Made by a program: the position numbers and the translations under genes. A stretch of DNA of 50,578 bases from Bacillota bacterium (lineage in GTDB: Bacteria > Bacillota > Clostridia > Lachnospirales > Anaerotignaceae), in NCBI GenBank assembly GCA_021768705.1, contig JAETUG010000016.1, positions 1-50,578 on the forward strand. The letters are read 5' to 3'. The notes below the pieces were generated by a model. It did no database searches. It was not told the DNA's origin and was given only the letters and a program-made list of their open reading frames with translations. Numbering within the stretch: the first letter of the stretch is position 1; each line of letters opens with the position of its first letter. Below are positions 14,842-22,459 of this stretch, piece by piece.

Positions 14842-17082
14842 TCATTCGCTTACTTTAATCAACTTGGAAAGTCTAGCCATAAATTTTTTTGTACCCTTGG
14901 CACCAAAGGACACCTCAACTTCAAAATCCGCACCGCCATTATTAATGGAAACTACTGTACCGATGCCATACTTGGGCGCACGCACCTTATCCCCAACGCC
15001 GTAATCCAGCTTGAAATCCTTGGGGGCGGGCATTTCCTTTTTCATGCCAAATCTCGCCGTAGGGAGCGTGACATTTTTTCTGCCCATGGGCGGCTGCAGC
15101 TTGGATTGCGCCATCATATCATACCGCTTCGCCATTTCGGAAACCTGACGGGTGGGCATATCCACCAATTCCGCAGGAATCTCCTTCAAGAAACGGGAAG
15201 GAGGATTATACTGGGTGATGCCATGCTGCATACGGTTTTTCGCATGGGTCATAAACAGTTCTTCCTTGGCACGGGTAATGCCTACATAACAAAGACGGCG
15301 TTCCTCTTCAATTTCCTTTTCCCCACCGTACATCACAGCACGATAGCCGGGGAAAATGCCCTCTTCCATGCCGATGATGAAAACATAGGGGAATTCCAGC
15401 CCCTTAGCACTATGGAGCGTCATCAGGGCAACGGCTTCTTCGCCTTCCTCGTAGCTGTCGATATCCGCCACCAAAGCAACCTCTTCCAGGAAACCTTCCA
15501 AATCCCCTTCGGGGTTAGCTTTATCATATTCTGCAGCTTTATTCACAAATTCATCAATATTCTGGATACGGTTCAGGGCTTCATCTGTGCCCTCTTCCAT
15601 CAAAATCTGCAGATAGCCTGTGCGTTTTACCACAGCATCCAACAATTCCGCCACAGAAAGCCCTTCTGCATCCTCTCTCAAGTGTTCAAACAGCTCATAG
15701 AAATCCTTGAATTTCGCTGCTCTTGTTTTCAGGGTGGTAATCTCATCCAAATGCCCCAATGCACCATAGAGGGACAAGCCATTTTCATCGGCAAAGGTTG
15801 CCAGTTTATCCAAAGAAGTTTCGCCGATGCCACGTTTGGGCACGTTGATGATGCGCCGCAGGGCAATCGTATCCGCAGGATTTGCCAATACTTTCAGATA
15901 GGAAAGGATATCACGAATTTCCTTTCTTTCATAGAAGCGCACACCGCCAAACAAACGATAAGGGATGCCCTTGCGCACCATCATATCCTCCACAGCACGA
16001 GACTGGGCATTGGTACGATAAAGAACAGCCATCTGGTTTCTGGTCTTGCCCTGCTTTTCCAGCTCTTGTATTTTCTCCGCTACAAAACGGCATTCGTCAT
16101 ATTCATTATCTGCTTTATAGATATGTAAAATGCTGCCGCTGTCATTTTCCGTCCAAAGAGTCTTATCCTTTCTGGTCTGGTTATGATGGATCACAGCATT
16201 GGCCGCCTCCAGGATTTTCTTGGTGGAACGATAATTCTGTTCCAGCTTGATGACAACGGTATCAGGAAAATCCTTTTCAAAATCCAGTATATTTCGGATA
16301 TTTGCCCCACGCCAGCCATAAATGCTCTGGTCGTCATCCCCTACCACGCAAAGGTTTTTATATTTCGCCGCCAGCATCGCCACCAGCTCATACTGGCTGG
16401 TATTGGTATCCTGATATTCGTCCACCATGATATAGCGGAAGCGATCCTGATATTTTTCCAGAACCTCAGGGAACTGTCGGAACAGAAGTACAGTTTTATA
16501 GATCAGATCATCGAAGTCCAAAGCATTGTTTTCCTTCAGCATCTTCTGATAGGTCTGATACACCTTGGCAACGCGGACTGCCTTCAGATCATTTCTGTCT
16601 ACTTTCTGGCTATACTCTTCCCAGCTTGTCATTTCTTCCTTCAAATGGCTAATGATAGCCATAGCCCCTTTTACAGAAAAGGACTTGTCTGTAGTACTCA
16701 TATTCAGTCTTTTGAAGGCTTCCCGCATAATCTTTTCCTGATCGTCTGCATCGTAGATAGAAAACTGATTTTCATAATCCAAATGATGGATCTCTCTGCG
16801 GAGGATGCGCACACAAGTGGAGTGGAAGGTGCTGATCCACATATCCCTTGCGCCATCGCCCACCAGCCTTTCCACACGTTCCTTCATTTCCTTTGCCGCC
16901 TTATTGGTAAAGGTGATGGCAAGGATATTCCATGGCTTTACGCCTGTTTCCAGCAAATGGGCGATACGCACCGTCAGCGCACCCGTCTTGCCGCTGCCCG
17001 CACCAGCTAGGATCAGCACAGGGCCTTCCGTCTGCAAGACAGCTTTTTTCTGCATATCATTAAGTTGTTCAAATCCAATCAT
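14842..17082 (-). CDS. pcrA: ATP-dependent 3'-5' DNA helicase PcrA (UvrD/Rep family)
   Basis: A 746-residue superfamily 1A helicase that unwinds DNA in repair and helps resolve conflicts between replication and transcription. Visible motifs include the Q-motif LNDMQKKAV, Walker A GAGSGKT (about residues 26-32), motif II DEYQDTN, motif III GDDDQSIYGWRGA, motif IV region LEQNYRS and motif V/VI TLHSAKGLEFPYVF and YVGITRAKEEL. The C-terminus has the PcrA-type Tudor-like domain (GDKVRAPKYGIGTV ... KKFMARLSKL), which contacts RNA polymerase in B. subtilis. The start at 17082 has AGGAGT upstream; the frame is open 15 codons further back without a ribosome binding site. Confidence 0.95.
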   Translation of the reverse strand: MIGFEQLNDMQKKAVLQTEGPVLILAGAGSGKTGALTVRIAHLLETGVKPWNILAITFTNKAAKEMKERVERLVGDGARDMWISTFHSTCVRILRREIHHLDYENQFSIYDADDQEKIMREAFKRLNMSTTDKSFSVKGAMAIISHLKEEMTSWEEYSQKVDRNDLKAVRVAKVYQTYQKMLKENNALDFDDLIYKTVLLFRQFPEVLEKYQDRFRYIMVDEYQDTNTSQYELVAMLAAKYKNLCVVGDDDQSIYGWRGANIRNILDFEKDFPDTVVIKLEQNYRSTKKILEAANAVIHHNQTRKDKTLWTENDSGSILHIYKADNEYDECRFVAEKIQELEKQGKTRNQMAVLYRTNAQSRAVEDMMVRKGIPYRLFGGVRFYERKEIRDILSYLKVLANPADTIALRRIINVPKRGIGETSLDKLATFADENGLSLYGALGHLDEITTLKTRAAKFKDFYELFEHLREDAEGLSVAELLDAVVKRTGYLQILMEEGTDEALNRIQNIDEFVNKAAEYDKANPEGDLEGFLEEVALVADIDSYEEGEEAVALMTLHSAKGLEFPYVFIIGMEEGIFPGYRAVMYGGEKEIEEERRLCYVGITRAKEELFMTHAKNRMQHGITQYNPPSRFLKEIPAELVDMPTRQVSEMAKRYDMMAQSKLQPPMGRKNVTLPTARFGMKKEMPAPKDFKLDYGVGDKVRAPKYGIGTVVSINNGGADFEVEVSFGAKGTKKFMARLSKLIKVSE

Positions 17083-17209
17083 GATTCTTACTCCTGTTCT
17101 TTTTATGATTCCTTTTTGCAGAGACAATCTTCCTGATTCCCACGGAATTGCTCACAGGTTATTGGTCAACGAAAAAGCCCTTCGCTTGCCTCTGAAAAAA
17201 CACAAGAAA

Positions 17210-17244
17210 GGCTGACTTGGCGAAATCTTTTCACCAAATCAGCC
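17210..17244 (-). terminator. Terminator after yerC
   Basis: GGCTGACTTGG (17210-17220) pairs with CCAAATCAGCC (17234-17244), one wobble. On the minus strand it precedes a T-rich tract and lies 35-70 bases past the yerC stop, separating it from pcrA. Confidence 0.65.
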
Positions 17245-17277
17245 CTTATAATCTCTTTCAAACATTCATCAAAAAGA

Positions 17278-17589
17278 TTATTCCTTTTCTTCTTTTTCCC
17301 TTTTCGCTTTCACACGATCGATCGCCAGCTTATAACCATCCGTACCATAATGCAGGCAACGGTTGACACGGCTGATGGTCGCTGTGGATGCGCCTGTTTT
17401 TTCCGCAATTTCCACATACGTACGCTTTGCATCCAACATTGCCGCAACTTCCATTCTCTGCGCAATTGCCTGAATTTCATTGACGGTACAAAGATCTTCA
17501 AAGAGCTGATAGCACTCATCAACGGTTTCCATGCTGAGGATGCACTCGAACAATTTATCGGTCAATTCGGTTTTGATCTTTTTATTCAT
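17278..17589 (-). CDS. yerC: YerC/YecD family TrpR-related protein
   Basis: A 103-residue DNA-binding protein of the YerC/YecD family, related to the Trp repressor. The helix-turn-helix is easy to see: YVEIAEKTGASTATISRVNRCLHYG (split at about residues 54-78). In B. subtilis yerC also lies near pcrA and ligA. Its regulatory target is unknown to me. The start at 17589 gives the usual family length; AAGGAGAAGGTGG lies upstream at a slightly long spacing. An upstream ATG at 17622 would add eleven basic residues that overlap the binding site and is less likely. Confidence 0.88.
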   Translation of the reverse strand: MNKKIKTELTDKLFECILSMETVDECYQLFEDLCTVNEIQAIAQRMEVAAMLDAKRTYVEIAEKTGASTATISRVNRCLHYGTDGYKLAIDRVKAKREKEEKE

Positions 17590-17686
17590 CTGGGAACGCC
17601 ACCTTCTCCTTAAAATTCTCATTTTATATTAACATACTAAAGTGTTAAAGTAAAGGCTTTTTTCACGTTCTTTTGTTCAAATCATT

Positions 17687-18403
17687 TTATTTTTTGTGTT
17701 TCAGGCTGGCAAGAAATCTTGCAGGATCGGTATTCAGGATCAGCTCTTCCGGAAAATCCACTTCCTGCAGCAGCGTTTCCGCATAGGAAAAATCGCCGAT
17801 ACCGGTATAAAAATGGGCATCACTGCTCAGCACCACCGGCTGACCTGCCTCTATGCTCATCAGCAGAAGCTTTTTGATATTTTCCCTGCTGCCATCCCGA
17901 AAACCGCCGGGGGTCAGGGATGCATTATTGACCTCCAGGATCGTCCCCGTTTCTTTTGCCATGCGGAACACTTCCTGATAATCCACATCATAACGAGGGT
18001 CACCGGGATGACCGATGATATCCACATAGGGATTTTCCATGACCTTTAGGAAAGCTCTGGTATTTTCCACCCTGCTGCCCGGCTTGATGCAAGGCATATG
18101 CAGGCTGGCAATGGCCAGATCCAAACGGGAAAGGACTGCTTCATCCATATCCACTTTACCTTCAAAATCAAGGATATTCAATTCAATGCCCCGCAGCAGG
18201 CGTACCCCGTGGAGCTCCTTCGGCAATACATGGAGATTGGCAAAATAAGCATGGCTTGTCGTATCCTTCATGGCGGGGGCATGGTCTGTCAAAGCCACCA
18301 ATTCCATCCCCTTTTCCGCCGCCCATCTTAAGTTTTCATCCACTGTGCTGTAAGCATGTCCGCTGGCAACGGAGTGGGTATGGGTATCCAACAATCGTTT
18401 CAT
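17687..18403 (-). CDS. PHP domain phosphoesterase (YcdX-like)
   Basis: The 238-residue product belongs to the PHP (polymerase and histidinol phosphatase) metal-dependent phosphoesterases of the YcdX type. The N-terminal metal motif is DTHTHSVASGHAYST (residues 6-20), followed by LTDHAP (37-42), GIELNI (68-73), SLHMP, IIGHPGDPRY and SSDAHF near the C-terminus, which supply the remaining His, Glu and Asp ligands of a three-metal centre. The natural substrate of this group is not established. The start at 18403 has AGAGGGA upstream. It is a single gene, 98 bases upstream of yerC. Confidence 0.85.
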   Translation of the reverse strand: MKRLLDTHTHSVASGHAYSTVDENLRWAAEKGMELVALTDHAPAMKDTTSHAYFANLHVLPKELHGVRLLRGIELNILDFEGKVDMDEAVLSRLDLAIASLHMPCIKPGSRVENTRAFLKVMENPYVDIIGHPGDPRYDVDYQEVFRMAKETGTILEVNNASLTPGGFRDGSRENIKKLLLMSIEAGQPVVLSSDAHFYTGIGDFSYAETLLQEVDFPEELILNTDPARFLASLKHKK

Positions 18404-18553
18404 TTTGTGTCCCTCTCTTGTGGAAATAACATCATTCATAAATTTAAGTATAACACTGTTTCCTCCGAAATACAAGTTGAAGGCTTTGGGAAAGAAAGGT
18501 TTGCTGCCTTCCAACGAAAAACCTGATTTCAGTTACACACCAACGTGGCTGTC

Positions 18554-18580
18554 ACCCATTTGACCTTGTCACATACTATA
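18554..18580 (+). promoter_or_regulatory. Sigma-K-type promoter of the probable coat gene
   Basis: AC (18554-18555), a 16-base spacer, then CATACTATA (18572-18580) fits the B. subtilis sigma-K consensus AC-N16-CATAnnnTA exactly, 36 bases before the start codon at 18616. Sigma-K acts in the late mother cell, when coat proteins are made. Confidence 0.7.
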
Positions 18581-18615
18581 TAAAAGAACACAAACCATTT
18601 AAAGGAGGCTGTCTT

Positions 18616-19728
18616 ATGGGAGCTTTTGAATTTGACTGCAAAACAGATCTGAGCGCAAGAAACTGCTGCTTCTGCGGCAGCAACAACTGCAACAACGATT
18701 GTGACAACAACAGAGAGCGAGGAGAGGAAACTTGTATCATCGCCCAGAAGATCTTCGACCAGTGTCGTATCCAGAAATGCCTGAGCAGCGACATCCTGGG
18801 GCCTGCCCGGGCGGCAAGAAGCAACAACCCCAGCTGCAACGATATGCTGTGCGAAGGGGATATCATCGTTCCGCCCTGCAATGCCGCTGATGTCACCATC
18901 CGCGATCTGGAACTGGATCGTATCGAGATTCTGCGGAAGAAACCCAATCCCCTGCAGAGAGGCTGCTGGGATCTGGAACTGAAATATGTATTTAATTATA
19001 CCCTGGAATTCAGAAGGGCTGATGGAGGTTTTATTGGATGTATTGATGCTACAAACACCTACCATCTGCGGGTGACTCTGTTTGGTTCTACCGAAGCCAA
19101 TGTGACCACTGTGACAGACCAGTTCCACAATGGCATTTCCAATGGCGGGCCTTTCGTCATCGCCGAAGGCAAAGCCATTGCCCTGGCAGCAGAACTGCGT
19201 CATCCTTCCTGCAACCCCTGCAGCTGCAATTGCGGCTGTGATTCCTGCAATTCCGGACGGAACAACGGCGATGCCGCCTTGGGCGCACCTATCGCTGTCA
19301 ACGTAACCATCGGCCTGTTCACCATCGTAAAACTGTTCCGCACCGTCAATATGGTGGTAAATTCTCTTGGCAGATGTGTACCCGAACGTTGCTCTTCTCT
19401 GGCAACAAACTGCGATCCTTGTGAAGGATTCGAAGATATCCGTTTCCCTCTGGATCTGTTCTCTCCTACGACTGAACCTCGCTCCTGCTGCGGTTTCGGC
19501 CCCATCTTTGGTTCCCCTGACTGTGATTTCCGAGACTGTGACAGAGACAGAGATCGGGATAGAGACTGTAACAGGGATAGAGACCGTGACTGTGACTGCG
19601 ACAGGGACAGAGATCGGGACAGAGACTGTGACAGAAACAGAGATCGTGACTGCGACTGTGACAGAAACAGAGATCGTGACAGAGATTGCGACAGAAACAG
19701 AGATTGCGACCGCTGCAACTGCAGATGA
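18616..19728 (+). CDS. Probable spore coat/exosporium protein, Cys-rich with an Asp/Arg/Cys repeat tail
   Basis: A 370-residue protein I do not recognise as a named family. Three parts are visible: an N-terminal Cys/Asn-rich stretch (about residues 15-40, CCFCGSNNCNNDCDNN), a central beta-rich domain (about 75-290) with further Cys clusters (CNPCSCNCGCDSC), and a C-terminal tail (about 302-370) made almost only of Asp, Arg, Asn and Cys as alternating D-R and D-C pairs. No signal peptide or membrane segment is seen. The near-consensus sigma-K promoter and the many cysteines suggest a coat or exosporium layer cross-linked by disulphides. A strong ribosome binding site (AAAGGAGG) supports high expression. 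The function remains inferred. Confidence 0.7.
   Translation: MGAFEFDCKTDLSARNCCFCGSNNCNNDCDNNRERGEETCIIAQKIFDQCRIQKCLSSDILGPARAARSNNPSCNDMLCEGDIIVPPCNAADVTIRDLELDRIEILRKKPNPLQRGCWDLELKYVFNYTLEFRRADGGFIGCIDATNTYHLRVTLFGSTEANVTTVTDQFHNGISNGGPFVIAEGKAIALAAELRHPSCNPCSCNCGCDSCNSGRNNGDAALGAPIAVNVTIGLFTIVKLFRTVNMVVNSLGRCVPERCSSLATNCDPCEGFEDIRFPLDLFSPTTEPRSCCGFGPIFGSPDCDFRDCDRDRDRDRDCNRDRDRDCDCDRDRDRDRDCDRNRDRDCDCDRNRDRDRDCDRNRDCDRCNCR
19522..19724 (+). repeat. Asp/Arg codon repeat encoding the coat-protein tail
   Basis: About 200 bases consist of degenerate 6-base units of the type GACAGA / GATCGG / GACTGT, encoding D-R and D-C pairs with occasional N-R. Longer units such as AGAAACAGAGAT and GACAGAGAT recur, so slippage or unequal crossing-over could change the tail length between strains. 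Confidence 0.8.
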
Positions 19729-19768
19729 TTTTCCAAAAACCGTTACCCTTTCATCCACCCATAATTTT

Positions 19769-19797
19769 CCCCGGCCATTGCCGGGGATCTTTTTTTT
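19769..19797 (+). terminator. Terminator of the probable coat gene
   Basis: CCCCGG pairs with CCGGGG around CCATTG, followed by ATC and a run of eight T. It lies 40 bases after the stop codon. Confidence 0.85.
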
Positions 19798-19816
19798 CAT
19801 AAAAGCGGGGCAAACA

Positions 19817-19842
19817 AAAAAGCACCCTTTGGGTGCTTTTCT
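19817..19842 (-). terminator. Terminator of the small zinc-ribbon gene
   Basis: AAAAGCACCC pairs with GGGTGCTTTT around a three-base loop. On the minus strand it ends in a run of T and overlaps the stop codon region of the gene at 19842-20063. Confidence 0.8.
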
Positions 19843-20063
19843 CATTTTTCTATTTTTACGGCAAAGCTTTCCGTCAATTTCTGATAGCAATCTTCACAAA
19901 GGTCAAAGCAGTCCTGTCTGCCGTCCTGATTGGAGAAATATCCCCATGTTTTTTCTCCGTGGAAATAATCCGCTGTGTCCAAGGGGATCTCCTTGCCGCA
20001 GCCATTGCAGACTACTTTGAACAGAACTTTTTCTTCCCGCATCGCTGCATGATATTCTCTCAT
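19842..20063 (-). CDS. Small zinc-ribbon-like protein
   Basis: The 73-residue product carries two CxxC pairs: CNGCGK (about residues 19-24) and CEDC (about 56-59), separated by about 35 residues including DYFHGEKTWGYFSNQDGR, which suggests a single zinc ribbon. No family name comes to mind; similar small proteins are often annotated as hypothetical in Clostridia. The start at 20063 has AGGGGAAG five to eight bases upstream; a GTG five codons earlier is possible but would overlap the binding site. It is a one-gene unit with its own terminator. Confidence 0.7.
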   Translation of the reverse strand: MREYHAAMREEKVLFKVVCNGCGKEIPLDTADYFHGEKTWGYFSNQDGRQDCFDLCEDCYQKLTESFAVKIEK

Positions 20064-20203
20064 CTTTCTTCCCCTCACCTTTCTGTTTCTCTTTTTCGTT
20101 TACAGTTCATAGGATATCATTCTTTTGTCGAAAAAGCAAAGGGGAATCGATGGCAGGACTGGCAAAGGCAATCCTCCTGCCCCTGCAAAAATATGAGAAA
20201 CGG

Positions 20204-20233
20204 TTGTCTTTCCTCCGCCTGATATGATACAAT
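20204..20233 (+). promoter_or_regulatory. Promoter of the radical SAM-cupin pair
   Basis: TTGTCT (20204-20209) and TACAAT (20228-20233) are separated by 18 bases and lie 31 bases before the start codon at 20264. Confidence 0.5.
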
Positions 20234-20263
20234 CACAAATAGAAAGACAGAGGTGTTTGAACG

Positions 20264-21214
20264 ATGAAAAAAATGAAAACGGCTTTGTCTCAGTGTCGTG
20301 TCTGCCCCAGGAACTGCGGTATTGACCGCACCGCAGACAAAACAGGCTGGTGCCGTGCCCCCTATCTGCCAAAGGTTGCACTGGTCAGCGCCCACCATTG
20401 GGAGGAACCGCCCATCAGCGGCACAAAAGGCTCGGGAACCGTATTTTTCAGTCATTGCAATCTAGGCTGTGTCTTCTGCCAGAATCACGAAATCAGCCAG
20501 GACGGCTTTGGGCAGGAAATCACTGTGGAACGTCTGGCGGAAATCTTTCTGGAACAGCAGGAACGAGGCTTACATAATATCAATTTGGTTTCCGCAGTGC
20601 AGTTCATCCCCCAAGCAGCAAAAGCGTTGGAGCTGGCAAAAAACGCAGGCTTATCGATTCCTGTGGTATACAATTCCAACGGTTATGAGTCTTTGGAAGG
20701 GCTGAAACAGCTGGAGGGGCTGGTAGATGTTTACCTGCCGGATTTCAAATATTGGAACAATGATTTGGGACTCAAGTATTCCAAAGCCCCCCATTACCGA
20801 GAAACGGCAGCGCAGGCCATTTTGGAAATGCGCCGACAGACCGTTGAAGATATCTTCGACGAAGCCGGCATCCTGCAGAAAGGCATCATCATCCGTCATC
20901 TGGTATTGCCCGGGCAATATCAGGACAGCTTTCAAGTGCTGGATTGGATTCGGGAAAATCTGGGAGAAGACACTTATGTTTCTTTGATGAGCCAATATAC
21001 CCCCATGCACAGGGCAAAGGAATACAAAGCCCTTTCCCGCAGGCTGACCACCTTTGAATATGATAAAGTTGTAGACCATTTTTTTGAAATTGGTTTGAAA
21101 AACGGATTTATGCAGAAACGTTCCTCGGCAACATCGGAATATACACCCGCCTTCGATCTGGCTGGTGTGACCAGTGCCGAGAGTTTTAATCAAAGAGAGG
21201 AGAATCACCCATGA
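20264..21214 (+). CDS. Radical SAM protein, PflX-like (COG1313)
   Basis: A 316-residue radical SAM enzyme. The [4Fe-4S] motif CxxxCxxC is at Cys65, Cys69 and Cys72 (SHCNLGCVFCQNHEIS). Ahead of it is a second cysteine set (Cys11, Cys14, Cys18, Cys30 in QCRVCPRNCG ... GWC), typical of the PflX group, whose members are annotated as putative pyruvate formate-lyase activating enzymes but lack a proven substrate. The barrel can be followed through VVYNSNGYE and VYLPDFKYWN to RHLVLPGQ. It overlaps the cupin gene by four bases (ATGA), so the two are translated together, and no pyruvate formate-lyase gene is nearby. Function is open. Confidence 0.82.
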   Translation: MKKMKTALSQCRVCPRNCGIDRTADKTGWCRAPYLPKVALVSAHHWEEPPISGTKGSGTVFFSHCNLGCVFCQNHEISQDGFGQEITVERLAEIFLEQQERGLHNINLVSAVQFIPQAAKALELAKNAGLSIPVVYNSNGYESLEGLKQLEGLVDVYLPDFKYWNNDLGLKYSKAPHYRETAAQAILEMRRQTVEDIFDEAGILQKGIIIRHLVLPGQYQDSFQVLDWIRENLGEDTYVSLMSQYTPMHRAKEYKALSRRLTTFEYDKVVDHFFEIGLKNGFMQKRSSATSEYTPAFDLAGVTSAESFNQREENHP

Positions 21215-21564
21215 TCAAAAAAGAAAGAGTTGTTACAGTAGAAGGCCTGAGAGACGGCAAAGGCAGCGTAGAGATCCACCACATTCTGGAAGGTGCTGAC
21301 CTGATGGGCCACGGCACCATGTTTGCTCGTGTCATCGTAAAACCCCACAGCAGTATCGGCTGGCATCAACATGTGGGCAATACAGAACCCTACTATATCC
21401 TGAAAGGCGTAGGCACTTTCGTAGATAACGACGGTACAAAAACAGAAGTACATCCCGGCGATGTCTGCACCATCGAAGTAGGTCAGTGGCATTCCATGGA
21501 AAACAACACAGACGAAGAAATGGAAATGATCGCTTTCGTTATGAATGACGGTCTAAAATTCTGA
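21211..21564 (+). CDS. Cupin domain protein
   Basis: A 117-residue single cupin barrel. Motif 1 is visible as HSSIGWHQHVGNTEPYYILKG (H-x-H and Glu, about residues 46-66), motif 2 as PGDVCTIEVGQWHSMEN (about 88-104), which together would bind one divalent metal. Cupins range from dioxygenases and isomerases to sugar or amino-acid sensors, so no reaction can be named. The gene begins inside the stop codon of the radical SAM gene (ATGA), with GAGAGGAGAAT upstream, and the pair ends in a strong terminator. Confidence 0.85.
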   Translation: MIKKERVVTVEGLRDGKGSVEIHHILEGADLMGHGTMFARVIVKPHSSIGWHQHVGNTEPYYILKGVGTFVDNDGTKTEVHPGDVCTIEVGQWHSMENNTDEEMEMIAFVMNDGLKF

Positions 21565-21571
21565 TTACCAA

Positions 21572-21600
21572 AAAAGAGTCCTTTCGGACTCTTTTCTTTT
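21572..21600. terminator. Bidirectional terminator between the cupin and DUF4085 genes
   Basis: AAAAGAGTCC pairs with GGACTCTTTT around TTTC, followed on the plus strand by CTTTT and bordered on the other side by A-rich DNA. It serves the convergent cupin (+) and DUF4085 (-) genes. Confidence 0.8.
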
Positions 21601-21607
21601 TATCTGT

Positions 21608-22327
21608 TTATCTGATAAATTCGATTTTTTCTGCAAAAATCGTTAAGTAACCGGGTTTGCCGTTGCTTTTCCACAGCAGACCGTGATATTCATTGCCGCC
21701 TTCCACAGGATGTACTTCCTGATAGAGCCAGTCAGCCCCCAGCATATAGCCATCCTGTTCCAAGATTTTATAGTTTTTGAAAATAACTTTCTTTACATCA
21801 GAGAAACAAGGCTCCATTGTGAATGCCAGTTGATCCTCCTTCATTTCCACCCCAGTGATACGACTGTCATGGAAATTGAATTCCTTCTGGATCTCTTCCC
21901 CAACAGCTTCTTTCACTGCAGGGCAATAGGTTTCCCAGTATTCCTTTATCGTTGCTTCCATCTGTTTTTCATTTTTTTCACAGATTTCCTTCAGTTGCTG
22001 TCTGACTTCTTTTGTCGCAATATCTAATGCCAGTACACGCACATCTGCCACCTGTTCCAAAATTTCCTTCGGCAGTCTTTCCTGCATGGATTTTACAGTA
22101 TTTTCATGGGTAGATTGGAATTCAGCCTCTGTTTCCGCCTTATCGAAAGAAGCATGATATTTTTCTGCTTCTTCTTTTGTTTCTTTTACGAAAGCACGGC
22201 GACGACGCAGATAAAGATCATGATAATATTCTTCAGAAAATGTTTCTGCGTTTTTGGATACCTGCATATTCAAATGATACCCCACGACACCGCAGGCTGC
22301 ATACCATTCTTTTGTAAAATATTTCAT
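21608..22327 (-). CDS. DUF4085 family protein
   Basis: A 239-residue protein beginning MKYFTKEWY, the hallmark of the DUF4085 family found in Firmicutes. The first two thirds are highly charged and probably helical (KEEAEKYHASFDKAETEAEF and following). The C-terminal third is beta-rich: FNFHDSRITGVEMKED, then DVKKVIFKNYKIL and YHGLLW. No catalytic motif or membrane segment is visible. No function is known to me. It is a single gene. Confidence 0.75.
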   Translation of the reverse strand: MKYFTKEWYAACGVVGYHLNMQVSKNAETFSEEYYHDLYLRRRRAFVKETKEEAEKYHASFDKAETEAEFQSTHENTVKSMQERLPKEILEQVADVRVLALDIATKEVRQQLKEICEKNEKQMEATIKEYWETYCPAVKEAVGEEIQKEFNFHDSRITGVEMKEDQLAFTMEPCFSDVKKVIFKNYKILEQDGYMLGADWLYQEVHPVEGGNEYHGLLWKSNGKPGYLTIFAEKIEFIR

Positions 22328-22459
22328 GTCACTTTTCCCCCTTTTTCTTCATCGTATATCATACCACCCCTTCACAATAATTGCCATTCTACATTCTTAA
22401 CAAATTCCCAATAAAAAAGCAAGGATATTTCTACCCTTGCTCTAATTCAGCCTCATTTA

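Noticed and set aside
15106-16128. A 340-codon open frame opposite pcrA
   Set aside because: Antisense to helicase motifs, no ribosome binding site, no recognisable product.
19522-19724. Possible CRISPR-like array
   Set aside because: Units are only six bases, in frame within a gene, with no spacers; it is a coding repeat.
18529-19890. A 453-codon open frame on the minus strand with Val/Ser/Thr/Ile repeats, opposite the coat gene
   Set aside because: It is the mirror image of the Asp/Arg/Cys codon repeat, has no ribosome binding site, and overlaps the strong terminator. The plus-strand gene has a sigma-K promoter and good binding site.
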